This document shows positions 1-5,368 of a stretch of 8,223 nt of DNA, one piece after another. How positions within the stretch are numbered: the stretch's first letter is position 1; every line of letters starts with the position of its first letter. Under the pieces are notes generated by a model. The model was given only the letters and a program-made list of their open reading frames with translations. It was not told the DNA's origin and searched no databases. Origin of the DNA: SZUA-217 sp036446835 (GTDB lineage: Bacteria; Actinomycetota; Acidimicrobiia; Spongiisociales; ZC4RG35); the NCBI GenBank assembly GCA_036446835.1, contig JAZFTT010000090.1, forward strand, positions 1 through 8,223. The letters are read 5' to 3'. Both the position numbers and the translations under genes were made by a program.

Positions 1-1008
1 CTCTACCGTTACTGCGGCCATATCGCCGTCGCCAACAGCGCAGCCCTGGCACTTGCCGGCATCGACGTGGACACCGCCGATCCCCGCGGCGGCTCGTTTG
101 ACCGCGACAGGTCGGGGAAACCCAACGGGATACTCAGAGAAGCCGCGGTAGGCGTCGTCTCCCGAGCGCTCGCACCGCAGGTACCGGGCCCGTCGGATTC
201 GGAGATCCTCGACGTCCTCACCGGTCTGACGGAGATCGGAATCGGGTCGGTCACGGGGATTGTCTCAACCGGCGAACCGGTGTGGTGTGGAGTGAGCGAT
301 GAGGTCGAAACACTGACCCGGTTGGCACCTGACCTCCCGATCGACATAGACGTCCTGGTCATAGCCGAAACGTCCGGCGCCCTGGCGAAGGCCAGGAAAC
401 AGATTGCCAAGGCCGAAGGACGAATTCGCTTCCTCGGGTGGAAGGATTTCTCCGACGGGAGCCTCGGGGGGCACACCGCCGCGATGTACGCGCCCTACGC
501 CGACCGGCCCGACACCCGTGGGACCGACCGTCTCGACTTCGCCCATGCCGTAGAAATGGGCAAGACGTCTCTTGACCTTGGAGGCGTGGTCGCCATCCAT
601 GCAATAGGTGATCGAGCCAACGACGCGGTCCTCGATGTCTTCGACGACCTGATTGACAAGGGCGCCGACCCGTCACAGCTGCGTGTCGAGCACGCCTCCA
701 TTCTCACCAACCCGACGATCGACCGCATGGCGGACCTCGGCGTCACCGCATCCATCCAGCCGGCGTTCCTGGCCTCGGAGGAGTCCTGGCTGGTGAAGAG
801 GCTTGGAGACGATCGGATGAGTCGGGCCTACCCGTTCAGATCCCTTGAGGAGGCAGGAGTCACCCTTCTCGGTGGAAGCGATGCTCCGGTGGAGTTGCCC
901 GACCCGGCAACGGGGATAAACGCCGCCATCGACAGACACGGCATAAACACATCACAGGCCCTCTCGAAAGAAGCCGCCGAGGCCCTGTTCAGCCCACCCG
1001 AACGGTGA
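1..1008 (+). CDS. Amidohydrolase family 3 (YtcJ-like) metal-dependent hydrolase, 5' partial
   Basis: The reading frame is open from the first base, so the gene starts upstream; 335 codons are visible. Seen: GHIAVANSAALALAGI at the left edge, a Lys (about visible residue 148) followed by SDGSLGG, HAIGDRA with His200, RVEHAS with His231, and a final GGSDAPVE with Asp294. In order, these are the conserved blocks of Amidohydrolase_3 enzymes (YtcJ, N-substituted formamide deformylase type), TIM-barrel metallohydrolases acting on amide or related C-N bonds. The N-terminal part, which should carry the HxH metal motif, lies outside the window. No signal peptide can be judged. The substrate cannot be predicted. 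Oddly, the protein stops about 40 residues after the SDAPVE motif, where relatives usually continue through a helix and a GSLEPGKxAD-type strand segment; the last 20 bases overlap the oppositely oriented neighbour. It is either a short-tailed subfamily or a truncated gene. Family assignment is firm; activity is uncertain. Confidence 0.88.
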   Translation, partial: LYRYCGHIAVANSAALALAGIDVDTADPRGGSFDRDRSGKPNGILREAAVGVVSRALAPQVPGPSDSEILDVLTGLTEIGIGSVTGIVSTGEPVWCGVSDEVETLTRLAPDLPIDIDVLVIAETSGALAKARKQIAKAEGRIRFLGWKDFSDGSLGGHTAAMYAPYADRPDTRGTDRLDFAHAVEMGKTSLDLGGVVAIHAIGDRANDAVLDVFDDLIDKGADPSQLRVEHASILTNPTIDRMADLGVTASIQPAFLASEESWLVKRLGDDRMSRAYPFRSLEEAGVTLLGGSDAPVELPDPATGINAAIDRHGINTSQALSKEAAEALFSPPER

Positions 1009-2149
1009 GCTGGTTGGCCAAAGCCTCGTACTCGTCAATGGTGTTGTAGGAAGCTGCCGACACCCGCAGCAATTGATGCGGCCACTCAGGCCAGATCATC
1101 ACCAGCGTCTCGAATCCGGCTTCAAGCAGGTCAAACATCAGCGGCGAGAGTTCTCCACCTGGGTCAACCCCATCGCCGTCGCGGAATGGGATAGCCGACA
1201 TGGACCCAACCATCTCGTCGGGAGCAGGGGGATGAACACCAACTGCATCACACAGGAGCGCCCTGGCAGCGATAGCCAGCTCGTGGTTGCGCTTCATGAG
1301 CGCAGGCCACCCGCCGGGCTCGATGCCGCCAACCACACGAAGAGCATCGGGGACAACGAGCCACTGGGACAGGTCGTCGGTACCCGGCCAGTCGAAGAGT
1401 GCCCAGTAGCGGCTGCGACCCTCGGGGATCGGAGCATTCCAACCGTGCGAGATCACCGTCGGGACGGTTGCCTCGATGCGATCGAAGCGTGTGTGCAGGA
1501 AAGCTGCCCCCTTGGGGGCGCAGGTCCACTTGTGCAGGTTCCCCGTGTACCAGGAGGTCCCGAGCGCGCCAATATCGACAGCGACCTGCCCGGGTCCGTG
1601 AGCGCCATCGATCAGCACTGGTATCTCGGGCTCGAGGGCACTGACAATCCGATCAATCGGGAAGACGAGCCCGGTTGGTGATGTCACGTGATCTATCACT
1701 GCCAACCGGGTGCGACCGCTGACTGAGCCCAGGATCGACTCGGTCACCTCGCTCGGCGAGTCGATTGGATATGGGATCGGTGCGACGACGACGTGGGCCT
1801 CGTGGCGAGCCGCGGTGAACTCGAGGATCTGGCGAACGGCGTTGTAGTCCTGAACAGTCGTCAACAGCTCATCGCCTGGCTTCAGGCTGAGCTCGATTGA
1901 ACGCACCACCGAAGCCACCCCGCTGCTGGCGTTGCGCAAGAACACGAACCCCTCGGGATCAGCTTTGAGGAAAGTCGAAGTAACGGTGCGGGCTGTATCG
2001 ATTGCAGGCTGAAGATCGTTGACTACGAAGGCGGTGGTGTTGGCTTCCCAAAGGGCCCGCCACTCGCTCTGCTTCTGCACGACCTCCACCGGGACGGCTC
2101 CGAACGAACCGTGATTCAGGTGATGAACATCGAGACTGAGGGACCACAT
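989..2149 (-). CDS. CefD-like class V aminotransferase (fold-type I PLP enzyme)
   Basis: About 386 residues from the chosen start. Seen: an N-terminal LNHGSFGAVP block, FLRNASSGVAS, DHVTSPTGLVFP, IDGAHGPGQ with Asp181 (expected to contact the PLP ring nitrogen) and GNLHKW with Lys207, the expected Schiff-base lysine. This arrangement is typical of class V aminotransferases annotated as isopenicillin N epimerase-like, a cytosolic group that also includes cysteine desulfurase-like and hercynylcysteine sulfoxide lyase-like enzymes. No beta-lactam or ergothioneine genes are nearby, so the reaction is unknown. The start at 2149 places ten residues before NHGS, as in relatives, and has AGGGTG six bases upstream. 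Alternatives are ATG at 2167 (weak AGG) and ATG at 2233, which would leave only 11 bases before the divergent peptidase start. The C-terminus looks complete. Its stop lies inside the end of the amidohydrolase gene. Confidence 0.87.
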   Translation of the reverse strand: MWSLSLDVHHLNHGSFGAVPVEVVQKQSEWRALWEANTTAFVVNDLQPAIDTARTVTSTFLKADPEGFVFLRNASSGVASVVRSIELSLKPGDELLTTVQDYNAVRQILEFTAARHEAHVVVAPIPYPIDSPSEVTESILGSVSGRTRLAVIDHVTSPTGLVFPIDRIVSALEPEIPVLIDGAHGPGQVAVDIGALGTSWYTGNLHKWTCAPKGAAFLHTRFDRIEATVPTVISHGWNAPIPEGRSRYWALFDWPGTDDLSQWLVVPDALRVVGGIEPGGWPALMKRNHELAIAARALLCDAVGVHPPAPDEMVGSMSAIPFRDGDGVDPGGELSPLMFDLLEAGFETLVMIWPEWPHQLLRVSAASYNTIDEYEALANQLTVRVG

Positions 2150-2155
2150 CGCCGG

Positions 2156-2161
2156 CACCCT
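2156..2161 (-). promoter_or_regulatory. Probable ribosome binding site deciding the aminotransferase start
   Basis: On the minus strand AGGGTG ends six bases before the ATG at 2149. It is better placed than the AGG three bases before the ATG at 2167. This is the main sequence reason, with family N-terminal length, for choosing the shorter protein. Confidence 0.4.
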
Positions 2162-2201
2162 ATTCATGTACCTGAGAGAGTTATCGCGCTGTGGGCTGCC
2201 C

Positions 2202-2244
2202 CGGAACCTGAGGGTCGATATCGCAACTAGCATTTCGGGTTCCG
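2202..2244. promoter_or_regulatory. Divergent intergenic control region with repeated half-sites
   Basis: The 95 bases between the aminotransferase start (2149) and the peptidase start (2245) must carry both promoters. CGGAACC at 2202-2208 is mirrored by GGTTCCG at 2238-2244, immediately before the peptidase ATG. ACCTGAG occurs directly at 2170-2176 and 2206-2212. TAGCAT at 2228-2233 is a TANNNT -10 candidate for the peptidase gene, with only 11 bases to its ATG and no Shine-Dalgarno sequence in between, which suggests a very short or absent leader. I see no clear -35 and no convincing promoter for the leftward gene. All elements are short and could be chance. Confidence 0.27.
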
Positions 2245-4203
2245 ATGACCCACTACTTCACACTTAGCCCTGCCCAAATAGAAGCCGGGACCGATCAGGC
2301 AATCGCCGACGCCCTGGCAGTTCTCGATGAACTCGCCGCCCCCAAGGACCAGCGAACATTCGACAACACGATGAAGCCACTGGATCGCATCGCCGACATC
2401 CTCGCTCACGCCACCACCAAGTACTCCTTTCCCGGTTACGTCCACTCTGACAAGGAGGTCAGGACCGCGGCCAAGACCTCGGAGGAGGTGCAGACGAAGT
2501 TCGGCGTCGACATGGTCTTCCGGGATGATCTGAACACCGCCGTCAAGGAGTATGCCGAAACCGATGGGGCCAGGAGTCTCCAAGGCGAGAAGGCACGTTT
2601 TCTCGAGTTCTCACTCCGTGATCTGCGTCGGGCCGGCCACGACCTCGATCCGGGCATTCGGGCGGCAATCAAGGAGAAGACGGAAAGACTCGTCGAGTTG
2701 GGTGTTCGTTATCAACAGAACATCGATGAATGGGACGACTGGATCCTGTGCACAAGAGAAGATCTCGACGGTCTGCCCGACAGCTTCATCGACGCTCTCG
2801 ACACAGATGAGAGCACAGGCAAGTACAAGGTCACCATCGCCTACCCGCACCTCATCCCCTTCACCGAGAACGCGACCCGTCGTGACCTTCGCGAGGAGCT
2901 GCGTTTCAAGTTCCACACAGTTGCAGCGGAGGACAACAAGAGGATCCTCGACGAAGCCGCCCGACTTCGACAGGAGATCGCCGAGGCGTTCGGACATCCC
3001 ACGTGGGCCCACCACCGTCTCGAGGAACGGATGGCCAAAGACCCCGGTCGCGTAAAGGTGTTCTATGCAGATCTCATCGATCCGCTGACGGAGAAGGGGA
3101 AACAAGAGGTTGCCGCCATCGCGACGTTACTCGAAGCCGACACCGGCGAAACCCGGGTTCAGGTCTGGGACTGGAGCTACTACGACACACAGCAGCGCAA
3201 GACCGACTACGGAGTCGACAATTTCGAGGTGGCCAAGTACTTCCCGCTCCCACAGGTTTTGGACGGAATGCTCGATCTCACTTCGGAGATGTTCGGAATC
3301 ACGTTTCATGAGATCGAAGACTCCGATGTCTGGCATGAGGACGTCCAGATGTTCGCTATCAACGACACCGCAACCGGAGAGGAGATTTCCCGCTTCTACC
3401 TCGACCTCTTCCCCAGAGAGGGCAAGTACGGCCATGCCGCCGTGTTTACCCTGATCTCGAGTCGGGTGCTCGAAGATGGGTCCTACCAGAACCCGCTTTG
3501 CGCAATGGTCGCCAATTTCACCAGGCCGACCGAGGACACGCCGTCTCTGCTTCAGCATGGCGAGGTCGAGACGTTTTTTCATGAATTCGGACACGTGCTC
3601 CATCAGAACCTGGGGCGGACCGAGATGACGAGATTCTCGGGCACCAACACCGAACGGGACTTCGTCGAAGCGCCCAGCCAGATCATGCAGCATTGGATCT
3701 GGCGCTCCGACGTTCTCAAGAGGTTCGCCAGGCATTACGAAACGGGAGTCCCCATCCCCGACGAGCTCGTAGATCAGCTTGTCGCGGCAAGACAACTCAA
3801 CAACGGTATGCACCAATTGAGGCAGATGCACTACGGATGGTGGGACCAGGAAATCCATGGAGGGCCCGACCGAGACCTCGATGCGATCCAGAAAGAAGGC
3901 ACCAGGATTTCGCTCTTGCCTCAACATGAGGGAACATATCCCCTCGCCTCGTTCGGACACCTCATGGGTGGCTATGACGCCAGCTATTACGGCTACATGT
4001 GGTCGGAGGTTTTTGGAGACGACATGTTCTCCGAGTTCGAACAAGTTGGCGTCACAAACCCCGAGGTCGGCATGGCTTACAGAGAGGCCGTACTCGCGAA
4101 GGGTGGCACGGTCGACGGCGACCAACTGCTCAGAGATTTCCTCGGCAGGGAGCCGAACAATGAGGCTTTCCTGCGCAAGCTGGGGATCTCGGGAACCCAA
4201 TAG
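2245..4203 (+). CDS. M3A family zinc oligopeptidase (thimet oligopeptidase/Dcp-like)
   Basis: A 652-residue protein, close to the usual 650-700 of M3A peptidases. It should cleave short peptides in the cytosol during peptide turnover; no signal peptide or membrane segment is seen. Seen: FFHEFGHVLH with zinc ligands His446 and His450 and catalytic Glu447, then Glu475 in FVEAPSQ exactly 25 residues after the second His, the spacing in thimet oligopeptidase. Near the C-terminus FGHLMGGYDASYYGY carries His572, Tyr577 and Tyr584, matching the substrate-binding His600, Tyr605 and Tyr612 of mammalian thimet oligopeptidase. LDLFPREGKYGHAA (about residues 385-400) and LLRDFLGREP near the end are further family blocks. 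The front half is mainly helical. All catalytic residues are present, so it should be active. No Shine-Dalgarno sequence precedes the ATG. It is divergent from the aminotransferase. Family is firm; exact cleavage specificity is not known. Confidence 0.95.
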   Translation: MTHYFTLSPAQIEAGTDQAIADALAVLDELAAPKDQRTFDNTMKPLDRIADILAHATTKYSFPGYVHSDKEVRTAAKTSEEVQTKFGVDMVFRDDLNTAVKEYAETDGARSLQGEKARFLEFSLRDLRRAGHDLDPGIRAAIKEKTERLVELGVRYQQNIDEWDDWILCTREDLDGLPDSFIDALDTDESTGKYKVTIAYPHLIPFTENATRRDLREELRFKFHTVAAEDNKRILDEAARLRQEIAEAFGHPTWAHHRLEERMAKDPGRVKVFYADLIDPLTEKGKQEVAAIATLLEADTGETRVQVWDWSYYDTQQRKTDYGVDNFEVAKYFPLPQVLDGMLDLTSEMFGITFHEIEDSDVWHEDVQMFAINDTATGEEISRFYLDLFPREGKYGHAAVFTLISSRVLEDGSYQNPLCAMVANFTRPTEDTPSLLQHGEVETFFHEFGHVLHQNLGRTEMTRFSGTNTERDFVEAPSQIMQHWIWRSDVLKRFARHYETGVPIPDELVDQLVAARQLNNGMHQLRQMHYGWWDQEIHGGPDRDLDAIQKEGTRISLLPQHEGTYPLASFGHLMGGYDASYYGYMWSEVFGDDMFSEFEQVGVTNPEVGMAYREAVLAKGGTVDGDQLLRDFLGREPNNEAFLRKLGISGTQ

Positions 4204-4236
4204 GAGGATCTGAACGTCCAAATACCGAAAATCGAC

Positions 4237-4252
4237 GGGCTGAATTTAGCCC
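4237..4252 (+). terminator. Weak hairpin after the peptidase gene
   Basis: GGGCT (4237-4241) and AGCCC (4248-4252) pair as a five-base stem with a six-base AT-rich loop, 33 bases after the peptidase stop. No T-run follows. An overlapping CCCG/CGGG stem at 4251-4263 would compete with it. It may be part of the 3' end of the peptidase transcript, but the evidence is thin. Confidence 0.22.
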
Positions 4253-4278
4253 CGGTTAACGGGTCGGACTGGCACAAT

Positions 4279-4308
4279 TTGAGTGCACGGTCAAGGATTA
4301 GGGATAAT
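4279..4308 (+). promoter_or_regulatory. Sigma-70-type promoter for the small Cys/His protein gene
   Basis: TTGAGT (4279-4284) and GATAAT (4303-4308) are separated by 18 bases, matching the -35 and -10 consensus at four and five of six positions. Transcription would start near 4315, giving a leader of about 60 bases before the ATG at 4376. This is the best classical promoter I can find in the window. Confidence 0.5.
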
Positions 4309-4310
4309 CC
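4295..4310. promoter_or_regulatory. Perfect palindrome over the -10 box, candidate operator
   Basis: GGATTA (4295-4300), a four-base centre GGGA, then TAATCC (4305-4310) form a perfect six-base inverted repeat. It overlaps the proposed -10 GATAAT. No T-run follows, so a terminator is unlikely. Its position suits a repressor site. The regulator is unknown and chance remains possible. Confidence 0.35.
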
Positions 4311-4352
4311 AATCAGGAATCACCTGAAGCAAAGAGACGTTTGATCAATAGC

Positions 4353-4371
4353 GGCCCATACCAGGAGGGCC
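4353..4371 (+). promoter_or_regulatory. Strong Shine-Dalgarno with a small overlapping hairpin
   Basis: AGGAGG at 4363-4368 lies seven bases before the ATG at 4376, a near-ideal ribosome binding site and the main support for the 65-residue gene. GGCCC (4353-4357) can pair with GGGCC (4367-4371) across a nine-base loop, burying the last bases of the Shine-Dalgarno sequence. The stem is only five base pairs, so a regulatory role is speculative. Confidence 0.55.
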
Positions 4372-4375
4372 AGAT

Positions 4376-4573
4376 ATGACTGACACAGTAAGAGGAGCAG
4401 CTATCAAGGGGGTCTCCCGACCCTCGAAACGATTCTCACAGGATCGCGTGTGCTCCAAGCCAAGTTGCGAAACCAGGCTTTCCCAATACAACAAGGCCGA
4501 GTACTGCCACGCCCATGCCCCGATCCGGTTCCCCCGGGTCCGAGGGAAGATCTTGGACGAGCAGGAGGCCTGA
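4376..4573 (+). CDS. Small putative zinc-binding protein (CCCH-type), function unknown
   Basis: A 65-residue basic protein. Seen: Cys26-x4-Cys31, then LSQYNKAEY, then Cys44-x2-His47, with a positively charged tail containing FPRVRGK. Four potential ligands in this order suggest one small zinc site (His45 could replace His47). From memory, short actinobacterial proteins with a C-x4-C, LSxYN, CxxH core followed by a PRxRGK-like stretch are common and uncharacterised; I know of no established function. The basic flanks would suit nucleic-acid or ribosome contact, which is inference. The gene is supported by a good Shine-Dalgarno sequence, a promoter upstream and a hairpin downstream, so it appears monocistronic and separate from the copper operon 161 bases further on. 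Overlapping open frames on both strands lack these signals. Confidence 0.75.
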   Translation: MTDTVRGAAIKGVSRPSKRFSQDRVCSKPSCETRLSQYNKAEYCHAHAPIRFPRVRGKILDEQEA

Positions 4574-4630
4574 CAATTTCTGGTTGGGCGCAGGTCCTCT
4601 CCCCCTCCCCGCTCCCAGCCAGAACATTTA

Positions 4631-4659
4631 GAGAGCCCCGGCCACCGGTCGGGGTTCTC
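4631..4659 (+). terminator. Hairpin terminator-like element after the small protein gene
   Basis: GAGAGCCCCG (4631-4640) pairs with CGGGGTTCTC (4650-4659) over ten positions, one of them a G-U pair, around a nine-base loop. It sits 57 bases after the stop at 4573 and before the MerR operator. There is no T-run after the stem, which is common in high-GC actinobacteria but weakens the call. It probably separates the small gene from the copper operon. Confidence 0.55.
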
Positions 4660-4692
4660 ACAGGTTGCTCCATCAGCGTGCGCACTATGAAA

Positions 4693-4714
4693 ACCTTCTA
4701 GCCAACTGGAAGGT
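4693..4714. promoter_or_regulatory. MerR/CueR-type operator controlling the copper operon
   Basis: ACCTTCTAG (4693-4701) and CTGGAAGGT (4706-4714) form a nine-base inverted repeat with one mismatch around the centre CCAA. The outer ACCTTC/GAAGGT half-sites match those of copper-sensing MerR proteins such as E. coli CueR at the copA promoter. It ends 21 bases before the MerR-family gene, so autoregulation together with copZ and copA is the natural reading. The repeat spans 22 bases, one more than the 21 of the E. coli copA site. Confidence 0.72.
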
Positions 4715-4722
4715 ATTTGGTG

Positions 4723-4728
4723 TATGAT
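4723..4728 (+). promoter_or_regulatory. -10 box of the MerR-copZ-copA operon, probably leaderless
   Basis: TATGAT differs from the consensus -10 at one base and ends six bases before the ATG at 4735, so transcription would begin at or next to the start codon. No -35 consensus sits at a normal distance; the operator occupies that place. The alternative MerR-type arrangement would put the -10 at about 4715-4721, where the sequence fits poorly. Confidence 0.45.
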
Positions 4729-4734
4729 CGGGGC

Positions 4735-5139
4735 ATGAAGATCGGAGAGCTGGCGAACGAGACCGGATTGTCGACCAAGACGATCCGGTATTACGAGGAT
4801 ATCGGAATCCTCCCCGAGCCGGGACGTCAGGCCAACGGCTATCGCAGCTACAACCCTTCCATAATCGATCGGGTGGGGTTCATCAAAGACGCGCAGGCAT
4901 CCGGGCTCTCACTCGTCGAGATCCAGATCATCCTCGAGCTCCGTGACGAAGGTGAGTCCACGTGCGAACACACAGTGCGTCTCCTGGAGTCACACCTCGA
5001 AGATGTGGAACACCAAATCATTGACCTTCACCGCACTAAGGCTCAACTCCAGAAGATGATCATCAAAGCGAAGGCTCTGGATCCAGCCGATTGTCAGAAC
5101 CCCAATAGATGTCAAACAATCTCAGCTACCCACCTGTAA
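4735..5139 (+). CDS. MerR family heavy-metal-responsive transcriptional regulator
   Basis: A 134-residue cytosolic DNA-binding regulator. Residues 1-37 (KIGELANETG, STKTIRYYEDIGILP, NGYRSY) are the MerR winged helix-turn-helix; residues about 38-70 complete the DNA-binding part; a long coiled-coil helix spans about 77-113; and the tail holds DPADC with Cys120 and Cys126 (C-x5-C). Cys77 sits at the start of the dimer helix, where divalent-metal sensors (ZntR, MerR) have Cys and the Cu(I) sensor CueR has Ser. The ATG at 4735 gives the standard MerR N-terminus; an in-frame TTG at 4717 would add six unlike residues. A palindrome with copper-type half-sites lies just upstream, and copZ and copA follow after 19 bases, so it most likely controls this operon. 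The metal sensed is inferred as copper from its neighbours, but Cys77 leaves room for another metal. Confidence 0.92.
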   Translation: MKIGELANETGLSTKTIRYYEDIGILPEPGRQANGYRSYNPSIIDRVGFIKDAQASGLSLVEIQIILELRDEGESTCEHTVRLLESHLEDVEHQIIDLHRTKAQLQKMIIKAKALDPADCQNPNRCQTISATHL

Positions 5140-5158
5140 GCGGAAGGACACCAACACA

Positions 5159-5368
5159 ATGACTCAAGTACAACTTCAGGTTCCGGAGGTCCACTGCGGA
5201 CACTGCAAGAGCAGCCTGGAAGGGGCGGTCGGATCCTTGGGAGGAGTCTCGACCGTCGAAGTATCGGTTCCCGATGCAACCATCGACGTGGCGTATGACG
5301 AAAGCGCTGTCGAACTCGACTCGATCAAAGCAACCATCGAAGAGCAGGGATACGCAGTCTTTGGTTGA
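5159..5368 (+). CDS. copZ: CopZ-like copper chaperone (single HMA domain)
   Basis: A 69-residue protein made of one heavy-metal-associated domain, the usual size for CopZ-type cytosolic metallochaperones. Seen: VHCGHC with the metal-binding Cys13 and Cys16, followed by the beta-alpha-beta pattern GVSTVEVSVPDATIDVAYD and an EEQGYAVFG ending typical of the fold. It should carry Cu(I) to the ATPase encoded next. The ATG at 5159 is preceded by GGAAGGA (5142-5148) with ten bases of spacing. It starts 19 bases after the regulator stop and overlaps the likely start of copA, so the three genes are probably one transcript. The loop has HCGHC rather than the MTCxxC of the ATPase domain; the extra His residues could tune affinity, which is inference. 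Zinc or another soft metal is a less likely cargo. Confidence 0.92.
   Translation: MTQVQLQVPEVHCGHCKSSLEGAVGSLGGVSTVEVSVPDATIDVAYDESAVELDSIKATIEEQGYAVFG
5346..5350 (+). promoter_or_regulatory. Probable ribosome binding site for copA inside copZ
   Basis: AGGGA lies ten bases before the TTG at 5361 within the last codons of copZ. It supports the TTG start and translational coupling. The spacing is slightly long, so the call is moderate. Confidence 0.38.

Noticed and set aside
3127..4221. Long open frame antisense to the M3A peptidase
   Set aside because: It follows the codon structure of a clearly conserved gene in high-GC DNA and shows no recognisable family motif.
4404..4701. Alternative frames on both strands around the small Cys/His gene, some rich in Pro and Arg
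   Set aside because: They lack ribosome binding sites and run through the terminator-like hairpin; the 4376-4573 frame has AGGAGG and a coherent Cys/His pattern.
5274..5360. Upstream in-frame extension of the copA frame beginning at ATG 5274 or 5295
   Set aside because: This stretch is the end of copZ read out of frame; the extra Ser/Lys-rich residues resemble no CopA N-terminus, and a TTG with an upstream AGGGA is nearer the HMA domain.
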